Shown here: positions 1-5,603 of the stretch, piece by piece
How the letters are laid out: every line of letters begins with the position of its first letter
Position numbering within the stretch: position 1 is the stretch's first letter
Translations under genes and position numbers: made by a program
Notes under the pieces: model-generated
The model's input: the letters and a program-made list of their open reading frames with translations, nothing else
Told to the model about the DNA's origin: nothing
Databases searched by the model: none
Assembly (NCBI GenBank): GCA_020435885.1
Contig: JAGQYU010000074.1
Coordinates: 13,796 to 21,396 of the forward strand
Direction of reading: 5' to 3'
Length of the DNA: 7,601 nt
DNA from: Flavobacteriaceae bacterium
Lineage (GTDB): Bacteria > Bacteroidota > Bacteroidia > Flavobacteriales > Flavobacteriaceae

Positions 1-43
1 CAATTCTGTTGTGAGCTTCAATAATATCGTTGGAAATATTCAT
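1..43 (-). CDS. N-terminal fragment, possible PLP-dependent threonine/serine dehydratase (partial)
   Basis: An ATG at 43-41 on the minus strand opens a frame that runs off the left edge and shows only MNISNDIIEAHNRI. The pattern 'DIIEAHNRI' resembles the start of threonine ammonia-lyase and related fold-type II PLP enzymes, which often begin with an 'xxDIxxAHxRIKPYIHRTP'-like segment. The diagnostic PLP lysine motif would lie outside the window, so this is only a suggestion. The ATG follows the TAA of the DUF1684 gene after 3 bases, so the two are almost certainly cotranscribed. That this is a real gene start is likely from the spacing; its identity rests on 14 residues. Confidence 0.4.
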   Translation of the reverse strand, partial: MNISNDIIEAHNRI

Positions 44-46
44 AAT

Positions 47-661
47 TTATTTTTTGTATGCTTTAACACCGGCTTTTATTTCAACTGCTAAGTTATTTTC
101 CTTAGGGGGAATAGGGCAGGAGTATTTGTGATTGTATGCACAATAAGGATTATATGCTTTGTTAAAATCAATTATAATTGTATTGTCATGGGGTATTTCC
201 AGATCGATATATCTGCCTCCACCATAACTTTCTATACTGTTGGTCTTATCAGTAAAAGGGATAAAAAGATGATTCTTATACTCAGGCTGTTTTATAAGTT
301 CTTGATTTTGGTAAATATGTAGCGTTAATTCCTGTCCATTCAACTGAAATATTGCTTTGCCAAAGGTTTTATATAAAGGTCTTCGAGTTGTAGTTGTGGG
401 CATTTCAAAAAATGTTGGATTTTCATCCAGTTCAAATATTGCCTCTATTCTGTAGGTAGAATCTATTGGGAAAAAATCAAGCGATGTAAATTTTTTTAAA
501 TCTTGTTCTGTCAAAGGTGAAGTTTTTTTATCAGAGAATTCTTTGTTCATCTCATACTGAAAATCACGGATAGAAGCTGTGTAATCATTAAAAGTTTCTT
601 TTTTTTGAGAACAGCTTGAGAGTGAATAAAGTAATGTTAACAGAGCAACTATTTTTTGCAT
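47..661 (-). CDS. DUF1684 family lipoprotein
   Basis: Predicted 204-residue exported lipoprotein of the DUF1684 family, whose biochemical role is unknown. The N-terminus is a short type II signal peptide with lipobox LSSC, the acylated cysteine being Cys17. The family signature is in the C-terminal third: GGGRYIDLE (about 147-155), DFNKAYNPYCAY (about 165-176) and CPIPPKENN (about 182-190), with conserved Cys174 and Cys182. An in-frame TTG six codons upstream (679-677) would give 210 residues. It is rejected because it forms the last three bases of the -7 promoter box and would put a charged stretch before the signal peptide. The gene sits 3 bp ahead of a probable amino-acid dehydratase gene, with which it likely forms an operon. 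It is divergent from the MFS gene. Confidence 0.85.
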   Translation of the reverse strand: MQKIVALLTLLYSLSSCSQKKETFNDYTASIRDFQYEMNKEFSDKKTSPLTEQDLKKFTSLDFFPIDSTYRIEAIFELDENPTFFEMPTTTTRRPLYKTFGKAIFQLNGQELTLHIYQNQELIKQPEYKNHLFIPFTDKTNSIESYGGGRYIDLEIPHDNTIIIDFNKAYNPYCAYNHKYSCPIPPKENNLAVEIKAGVKAYKK

Positions 662-676
662 AACTTTAATTTTACT

Positions 677-704
677 CAAATATACTAATAAGCTGTTGTA
701 TCAA
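677..704 (-). promoter_or_regulatory. Bacteroidota-type promoter for the DUF1684 operon
   Basis: Read on the minus strand, TTG (704-702), 17 bp and TATATTTG (684-677) match the Bacteroidota housekeeping consensus TTG-N17-23-TAnnTTTG. Transcription would begin near 670, leaving about 10 nt before the ATG at 661. Short leaders without a Shine-Dalgarno are common in this phylum. The site shares bases with the divergent plus-strand promoter at 696-725. Confidence 0.6.
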
Positions 705-725
705 TTAAAATATTTTGTAGTTTTG
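696..725 (+). promoter_or_regulatory. Bacteroidota-type promoter for the MFS leader
   Basis: On the plus strand TTG (696-698), 19 bp and TAGTTTTG (718-725) fit the consensus TTG-N17-23-TAnnTTTG with no mismatch. Initiation is expected near 731-733, giving a 5' leader of about 150 nt before the MFS start at 881. That is long enough to contain the short ORF at 746-820 and the terminator at 842-868. The upstream element overlaps that of the divergent DUF1684 promoter. Confidence 0.55.
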
Positions 726-745
726 ACTAGATAAGAAAAAAGAAT

Positions 746-820
746 ATGATTATAACTATAGATACCATCAAACGTAAGTCCGTATCATACAGATATGTAC
801 CTGGGATTGATTTGTTATAA
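746..820 (+). CDS. Possible 24-residue leader peptide
   Basis: An ATG at 746 opens a 24-codon frame ending with TAA at 818-820. It begins MIITIDTIKRKS and ends YVPGIDLL. The start lies about 14 nt after the predicted transcription start, and the stop lies 21 nt before the terminator hairpin, the placement expected of an attenuator peptide. The middle is basic (KRK at residues 9-11, then an arginine at 16) and a Pro-Gly pair is at 19-20. I do not recognise the peptide. A frame this short can occur by chance in AT-rich DNA, so its translation is a hypothesis. A second frame from the ATG at 795 (MYLGLICYN) overlaps it and is less well placed. Confidence 0.3.
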   Translation: MIITIDTIKRKSVSYRYVPGIDLL

Positions 821-841
821 CTAAAAATATATAGTAATAAT

Positions 842-868
842 AAGCCCGGCACGTTAGCCGGGTTTTTT
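842..868 (+). terminator. Rho-independent terminator just upstream of the MFS start codon
   Basis: CCCGGC (845-850) pairs with GCCGGG (857-862) around the 6-nt loop ACGTTA. The stem is extended by G844-T863 wobble, A843-T864 and A842-T865 pairs, and T's run from 863 to 868. This is the most GC-rich stretch in the intergenic region and a textbook intrinsic terminator on the plus strand. No plus-strand gene precedes it in the window. It ends 12 bp before the MFS ATG, so it must act within the MFS leader or end a short RNA. Confidence 0.85.
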
Positions 869-880
869 AGTTTAAAACTA

Positions 881-2080
881 ATGGTAACTACTACATTAAA
901 ATTATACAAAGATTCTTTTAGAGGATTATCAAAGGAAATTTGGTGGTTGGCTCTTATTACTTTTATTAATAGGGCAGGCACTATGGTAATTCCTTTTTTG
1001 TCGTTATATCTTAAAGATGAATTGAAGTTTGATCTGTCTCATGTAGGCTGGATCATGTCTGCTTTTGGCGTAGGGTCGTTTTTAGGATCATTTTTAGGAG
1101 GCAAACTAACCGATAAAATAGGGTTTTATAAAGTAATGTTTTGGAGTTTGTTTTCCACAGGCTTTTGTTTTATACTATTACAATATGTTACTTCTTTTTA
1201 CGGATTTTTGCTGAGCGTATTTTTTACCATGCTTATAGCAGATACATTCAGGCCGGCCATATTTGTATCGTTAAAAGCATATAGCAAACCTCAAAACCAA
1301 ACAAGGTCATTAACCTTAATACGTTTGGCAATTAATTTAGGTTTTTCTTTTGGGCCATTTATAGGAGGTATCATTATTGCCACCCTAAGTTATAAAGGCT
1401 TGTTTTGGATAGATGGTATTACGTGTATATTGGCGGTATTACTCTTTAGATTTGTTTTGAAAGAAAAAGAGTTTCATAAAAAAACAGTTGATACAGATGA
1501 ACACGATGAAAATAAATCAGTTTTTAGAGATCACCCCTATTGGATATTCTTGATCATCGTTTTTATTATGGGCTTTGTTTTTATGCAACTTTTTTCAACT
1601 ATACCACTTTTTTATAAAGATGTCCATACACTTACTGAAGTTCAAATAGGATTGTTAATGTCACTTAACGGAGCTATAATTTTTTTAATGGAAATGCCTA
1701 TTATTCATAGATTAGAGCAGTCATCTTTCAATAAAATAAGTATCATTTTATGGAGTATGGTATTGTTTGCTATCAGCTATTTATTGTTGAATGTGCCAGG
1801 TGGAGCCATCATTTTGATAATCGCTATGATTATCATAACTTTTGGTGAGATGCTAGCTTTTCCTTTTGGGAATGCTTTTGCCATGACCAGAGCTGTACGA
1901 GGTAAAGAAGGTTTGTATATGGCTTTGTATTCTATGGCTTTTTCAATGGCACATATTTTTAGTGCAAAGACAGGGATGGAAATAATTGCCAGATTTGGAT
2001 TTAGTATGAATTGGTATTTAATGGGTCTGTTAAGTCTTATTGCTGTTTTTTTAAGTTATCGATTAAAAAAGATGCTTTAA
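881..2080 (+). CDS. MFS transporter (DHA1-like, probable exporter)
   Basis: A 399-residue inner-membrane protein of the major facilitator superfamily, a typical length for a 12-helix carrier. Motif A between helices 2 and 3 reads GGKLTDKIG (about 73-81) with the conserved Asp78. Helix 4 carries Asp121 and Arg124. Helix 5 contains a motif C-like LGFSFGPFIGG (about 153-163), the antiporter signature of drug/proton exporters. A hydrophilic, charged linker at about 195-218 separates the two six-helix halves. Motif C supports export rather than uptake, but the substrate cannot be read from the sequence. The start is supported by the LYKDSFRGLSKEIW segment that leads into helix 1. An intrinsic terminator sits in its leader, so expression is probably controlled by read-through. 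The stop is 4 bp from the stop of the convergent symporter gene, and no separate terminator fits between them. Confidence 0.9.
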   Translation: MVTTTLKLYKDSFRGLSKEIWWLALITFINRAGTMVIPFLSLYLKDELKFDLSHVGWIMSAFGVGSFLGSFLGGKLTDKIGFYKVMFWSLFSTGFCFILLQYVTSFYGFLLSVFFTMLIADTFRPAIFVSLKAYSKPQNQTRSLTLIRLAINLGFSFGPFIGGIIIATLSYKGLFWIDGITCILAVLLFRFVLKEKEFHKKTVDTDEHDENKSVFRDHPYWIFLIIVFIMGFVFMQLFSTIPLFYKDVHTLTEVQIGLLMSLNGAIIFLMEMPIIHRLEQSSFNKISIILWSMVLFAISYLLLNVPGGAIILIIAMIIITFGEMLAFPFGNAFAMTRAVRGKEGLYMALYSMAFSMAHIFSAKTGMEIIARFGFSMNWYLMGLLSLIAVFLSYRLKKML

Positions 2081-2084
2081 TAAA

Positions 2085-3614
2085 CTATTTTGTCCATTCA
2101 GGATAAACATCCATTACAATATTAAAAACAAAGGTTGCTAGGTAATAAGTAGCTAGTGTTACGATAATAACACCAAAAAGATTTAGCATAAAACCCGTTT
2201 TAGACATATCTATAACTTTTAAACGTTTAGTGCCAAAAACAATAGCATTTGGCGGTGTGGCTGCAGGCAACATAAAGGCCAATGATGCTGCTATGGTTGC
2301 CGGTAACATAAACAGTAAAGGATTCATTTCTATGCTCATGGCCAATCCAGCCAGTACAGGGAGAAATGTTTCTACAGTAGCAACATTAGATGTTAACTCT
2401 GTTAAAAAAGTTATTAAAAGTGTTATGCAAAGGATAATAATAAAAGGATGAATGTCTTTTAGCCAAACCAACTGCTCTCCAAACCATTGTGATAAACCTG
2501 ATTCCTTAAATCCACTGGCTAAAGCAAAGCCTCCTCCAAAAAGTAAAATAATTTCCCAAGGAATATCCTCGGCTGTTTTCCAATCCATTATAAAAGCTCC
2601 TTTTTCTTTCCTTGAAGGAATTAAGAACAGCAATACACCAATGGTTATAGCAACAGTACCATCGTTGATGTATTTAGGATTTTCAAATAGATTAGACCAT
2701 CCTTTTAATACAAAATCGCCAAGAACAACATCAGCTCTTGTAAACCATAGTAACGCTAATAACACAAAGAAAACGCCCAATACCTTTTGCTCAAAGGTCC
2801 AAATACCTAACTTTTTGTATTCATTCTTTATGGTTGAATTATCAATAGAAGTCCATTCAGAGGCATCTTTTTTTACAAAAACATAATATAAGTAAATAAA
2901 TGTTATTGTAAAAACGATCACTACAATAGGAAAAGCGTAGAAGAACCAAGAAGCAAATGATATTTCCGGGGCATTAGGAAAATAAATGGCAAATATCCTT
3001 GCAAAAGATAAGTTTGGGGGTGTACCTACTAATGTAGCAATACCACCAATGGAGGCACTGTATGCCACGGCTAACAATAGCCCTGTAGAAAAATGCCGAA
3101 CACTTTCTTTACTGTTACTTTCTTCTAATTTTATAATGATGGATATTAAAATAGGCACCATCAGCATGGTTGTTGCCGTGTTAGATATCCACATAGAAAG
3201 AAATGCCGTACTTAGCATAAAGCCCAGCATTATCTTAGCAGGGCTATTACCAACCAATAACATCAATTTTAAGGCAATCCGTTTATGTAGGTTCCATTTT
3301 TGCATGGCTAGTGCAAACAGAAATCCTCCTAAATACAAAAAAATGATATCATTAAAATAATTGGATGCAGTTTCTTTGCCGCTCATAATCCCAAACATAG
3401 GGAACAGTAAAAAAGGCAATAAAGATGTAACGCCAAGCGGAACAACTTCGGCTATCCACCAAAGTGCCATGAGTATGGCAACTGCCAGCGTGTAGGTAAT
3501 GATTGGTTTTTCAGGATCTAGATCAACAAAAAAGGCTATATATAAAAATAATAGCGGAGCTATTAAAAATAGAAAATAATTGAACTTTTTGCCTGTTGTT
3601 GTTCCTTCTATCAA
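2085..3614 (-). CDS. DASS/SLC13 family anion:Na+ symporter
   Basis: A 509-residue polytopic inner-membrane carrier of the divalent anion:sodium symporter family. The two inverted-repeat halves each show the substrate/sodium site: SNT at 144-146 with GTPPN at 197-201, and SNVAT at 409-413 with ATPPNAIVFG at 452-461. The last is part of the family signature. Members import succinate, malate, fumarate or other acidic anions, and some take up sulfate; the sequence does not decide between these. The start is a TTG at 3614-3612; the next ATG is codon 49, inside a membrane helix, so a non-ATG start is needed. An ATT one codon upstream is a less usual alternative. It begins 6 bp after the TGA of the hydrolase gene, which suggests translational coupling and a shared mRNA. 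Confidence 0.9.
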   Translation of the reverse strand: MIEGTTTGKKFNYFLFLIAPLLFLYIAFFVDLDPEKPIITYTLAVAILMALWWIAEVVPLGVTSLLPFLLFPMFGIMSGKETASNYFNDIIFLYLGGFLFALAMQKWNLHKRIALKLMLLVGNSPAKIMLGFMLSTAFLSMWISNTATTMLMVPILISIIIKLEESNSKESVRHFSTGLLLAVAYSASIGGIATLVGTPPNLSFARIFAIYFPNAPEISFASWFFYAFPIVVIVFTITFIYLYYVFVKKDASEWTSIDNSTIKNEYKKLGIWTFEQKVLGVFFVLLALLWFTRADVVLGDFVLKGWSNLFENPKYINDGTVAITIGVLLFLIPSRKEKGAFIMDWKTAEDIPWEIILLFGGGFALASGFKESGLSQWFGEQLVWLKDIHPFIIILCITLLITFLTELTSNVATVETFLPVLAGLAMSIEMNPLLFMLPATIAASLAFMLPAATPPNAIVFGTKRLKVIDMSKTGFMLNLFGVIIVTLATYYLATFVFNIVMDVYPEWTK

Positions 3615-3620
3615 AATAAA

Positions 3621-5552
3621 TCAATTTAAAGTGGAAAACTCTATATATGATGAGGTAAATACAGTATGCGTTTGTGTTTTAAAATCCTCTTTATCAGCTT
3701 TAAAAATGTTAGGCACAAATGTTTGTGGATTCAGATCGATTAAAGGAAACCATGTACTTTGTACCTGAATTTGTAGTTTATGGCCTTTTTTGATAGTATG
3801 GTAAACATCCTGCAATTTAATGGTAACATCAGTAGGTTGGTTGGGTACAAAAGGTTCAGGATTCGAAAAGCTATTCCTAAATTTTCCTCTCATAACCTCA
3901 CTGCGAACCATCAAGTGATAGTTACTCATTTTCATGTGGCCTTGCATATCTTCATGTTCTTTTTCATCATGCGGGTGTACGTCTATAACTTTAACTATCC
4001 AATCAGCATCAGTTCCGGTTGTGGCTACTTTTAAATTTGCCATTATTTCTCCGGCAAGTGTTAAATCTTCTTGTAAAATTTCTGTTTCAAACACTAAGAC
4101 ATCAGGCCTTCTGGCAGCAAAGCGTTGATCATCTGTCATGTATTTTCTAGGAGTAAAAACAGTTTTAATATCTTCAGAATAAGGTACAGGGCGTTTTATA
4201 TCACTAACAAATTGTATTCCTTTGTCAGAAATTTTTAAATTAGTTAATTGTTGATCTTCAGAAAGATAAAATGTCTTTTTTGAAGCATTGGTAGGTGGCC
4301 AACTGTTGTAGGTACTCCACTCTTTTTTTCCTGAGTCATATACATAGGCTTCCGGTAAACCTGAATTACTACTGCCGTCTTCTTTTAAGAAATGATGAAA
4401 AAACTTTGTCTCAATCTCTTTTTGGAAAAACAGCGAAATGGAATCGCCAAAATAATAATTGCCCTCGCTGTTTTTAGGATCAGTACGTGCCCAAGCACCA
4501 TGGCTCCAAGGTCCAAAAACCATTGTGTTATAATTTTTAGGATTGTATTTTTCAATGGTTTTATAAGTTTCCAAAGGCCCGTAAAGGTCTTCCGCATCAA
4601 ACCAACCACCAACTATCATAGTTGCCACTGAAGGTTTTATATTCTTTAAATGCTGAATAATGCCTTTACTTTGCCATACGCTGTCATAATTGGGATGTTC
4701 TTTCAATTCATTCCAAAAGAAATCATCCGTAAGGTCATTATTACTTAATGAGGAAGGTCTGTCAACCGTTTCATATTCAAAGTATTTGTTCAGGTTTTTT
4801 AAAGGGCCTGCATCTAAAAAGAACTGGTATTGGTCTTGAGTGTTAAGCTCAGGTAAACTATACCATGCAGAGTCTGAAGGAGCATTCTTTTGCGTTCCAA
4901 ATAAGGATGTTGCTCTAAAATAGCTTAACAGATAGGCTCCGTTATGGTGAAAATCATCAAAAAAGAAATCGCCAATACAAGCCTGCGGTGAAGCAGCTTT
5001 CAGTGCAGGGTGTGCATCAATGGCTGAATAGGTGGCATAAAATCCGGGGTAAGAGATTCCCCAAGTACCAACATTTCCGTTATTATTTTCTACATTTTTA
5101 ACAAGCCAGTCTATGGTATCATACGTATCAGTACTTTCATCAATATCTGTATTGCTAGTTTTGTTTGGAAGGTAAGCCCGCATGTTATCATAAGTACCTT
5201 CGCTCATCCATCTACCTCTAACATCTTGATAAACAATAATGTATCCTTCTTTCATCATATTCTCATTAGGCCCAATTCGCTTTCTAAATTCATCTTCGCC
5301 ATAAGGCCTGCAACTATACGGAGTACGTTGTAACAATATGGGGTAGGTTTTGCTTTTATCTTTTGGGGAATAGATGGTGGTAAAAAGTTTTACACTATCT
5401 CGCATAGTTATTGTAACCTCTTTTTTGTCGTAATGGTCTTTTACGTAGGTATCTTCTTTATTTTCAGCTTCTTCTGATGAAGTTTTAACACAAGATTCTA
5501 ATAATATACTCAGTGCTGTAAAAGCAATAATTAGGGAAAACGATCTGCTCAT
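3621..5552 (-). CDS. CocE/NonD (S15-like) serine hydrolase, lipoprotein, alpha-amino-acid ester hydrolase-like
   Basis: A 643-residue exported alpha/beta hydrolase. A type II signal peptide ends in LESC, with Cys21 the acylated residue, followed by an acidic Ser/Glu-rich linker, so it should sit on the periplasmic or outer face of a membrane. The catalytic triad is visible: Ser167 in GISYPG, Asp319 in GGWFDAED and His351 in GPWSHG. Tyr79 in QRTPYS fits the oxyanion-hole tyrosine of CocE. The C-terminal part (about 460-643) is the beta-rich jelly-roll domain of the PepX/CocE group. Asp199/Asp200 in DDFHHNGA and Glu321-Asp322 match the carboxylate cluster that binds the substrate alpha-amino group in alpha-amino-acid ester hydrolases. 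Related activities include X-Pro dipeptidyl peptidase, glutaryl acylase and cocaine esterase, so the natural substrate is open. It is cotranscribed with the downstream symporter. Confidence 0.88.
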   Translation of the reverse strand: MSRSFSLIIAFTALSILLESCVKTSSEEAENKEDTYVKDHYDKKEVTITMRDSVKLFTTIYSPKDKSKTYPILLQRTPYSCRPYGEDEFRKRIGPNENMMKEGYIIVYQDVRGRWMSEGTYDNMRAYLPNKTSNTDIDESTDTYDTIDWLVKNVENNNGNVGTWGISYPGFYATYSAIDAHPALKAASPQACIGDFFFDDFHHNGAYLLSYFRATSLFGTQKNAPSDSAWYSLPELNTQDQYQFFLDAGPLKNLNKYFEYETVDRPSSLSNNDLTDDFFWNELKEHPNYDSVWQSKGIIQHLKNIKPSVATMIVGGWFDAEDLYGPLETYKTIEKYNPKNYNTMVFGPWSHGAWARTDPKNSEGNYYFGDSISLFFQKEIETKFFHHFLKEDGSSNSGLPEAYVYDSGKKEWSTYNSWPPTNASKKTFYLSEDQQLTNLKISDKGIQFVSDIKRPVPYSEDIKTVFTPRKYMTDDQRFAARRPDVLVFETEILQEDLTLAGEIMANLKVATTGTDADWIVKVIDVHPHDEKEHEDMQGHMKMSNYHLMVRSEVMRGKFRNSFSNPEPFVPNQPTDVTIKLQDVYHTIKKGHKLQIQVQSTWFPLIDLNPQTFVPNIFKADKEDFKTQTHTVFTSSYIEFSTLN

Positions 5553-5578
5553 TTTAGGATAGGTTTTTGTAAATGTAG

Positions 5579-5586
5579 CAAATCTA
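5579..5586 (-). promoter_or_regulatory. -7 box of a probable promoter for the hydrolase-symporter unit
   Basis: On the minus strand TAGATTTG (5586-5579) matches TAnnTTTG exactly and would start transcription near 5572, about 20 nt before the hydrolase ATG. No TTG is found 17-23 bp upstream, so the promoter may be weak or activator-dependent. The right arm of an 18-bp palindrome overlaps the box, which suggests control by a DNA-binding protein. Confidence 0.4.
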
Positions 5587-5599
5587 TTTTAAAATAGAT
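5582..5599. repeat. Perfect 18-bp palindrome, candidate operator
   Basis: ATCTATTTTAAAATAGAT reads identically on both strands without a spacer and lies in the 51-bp gap between icmF and the hydrolase gene. A spacer-free palindrome over a -7 box fits a dimeric regulator site better than a terminator. As RNA it would form only a 7-bp AU-rich stem with no following U-run. The regulator is not in the window. Chance occurrence in AT-rich DNA is possible but not very likely at this exact place. Confidence 0.45.
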
Positions 5600-5603
5600 G
5601 TAA

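Larger units (their letters stand above)
731..868 (+). promoter_or_regulatory. Putative transcription-attenuation leader of the MFS gene
   Basis: The leader between the predicted promoter and the MFS gene contains a 24-codon ORF (746-820), a candidate antiterminator and an intrinsic terminator. The antiterminator pairs CTGGGATTG (801-809) with TAAGCCCGG (841-849): 8 of 9 positions pair, two of them as G-U. It would capture the left arm of the terminator stem. The 5' strand of the antiterminator lies in codons 19-22 of the short ORF, so a ribosome finishing the ORF would mask it and favour termination. A ribosome paused earlier would leave it free and favour read-through. An alternative is that 731-868 is a free-standing small RNA. 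Promoter and terminator are seen directly; the switching mechanism is inferred. Confidence 0.4.

Noticed and set aside
662..679. Six-codon N-terminal extension of the DUF1684 protein from a TTG
   Set aside because: The TTG is the end of the -7 promoter box, and the ATG at 661 gives a normal lipoprotein signal peptide.
723..750. E. coli-like sigma70 promoter TTGACT-N16-TATGAT on the plus strand
   Set aside because: The match is good by enterobacterial rules, but Bacteroidota primary sigma factors use TAnnTTTG, and a perfect box of that type with a -33 TTG lies at 696-725. The ATG of the short leader ORF also falls inside the TATGAT.
727..981. 84-codon minus-strand frame across the MFS leader and start
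   Set aside because: It overlaps the terminator and the well-supported MFS N-terminus, and its product has no recognisable motif; it is a chance antisense frame.
2060..2090. Shared bidirectional terminator between MFS and symporter genes
   Set aside because: Only a 4-bp AAAG/CTTT stem with an ATG/CAT loop can be drawn, inside the MFS coding end; too weak to call.
2230..3360. Three plus-strand frames of 73-144 codons
   Set aside because: They are antisense to the symporter, whose membrane helices and motifs are clear; their products look like reverse translations of hydrophobic code.
3780..4631. Several 60-84 codon frames on both strands
   Set aside because: They overlap the hydrolase coding region in other frames and show no domain or start context.
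5582..5599. Palindrome as the icmF terminator
   Set aside because: The stem is almost all A-U, only 7 bp once a loop is allowed, and has no U-run after it.
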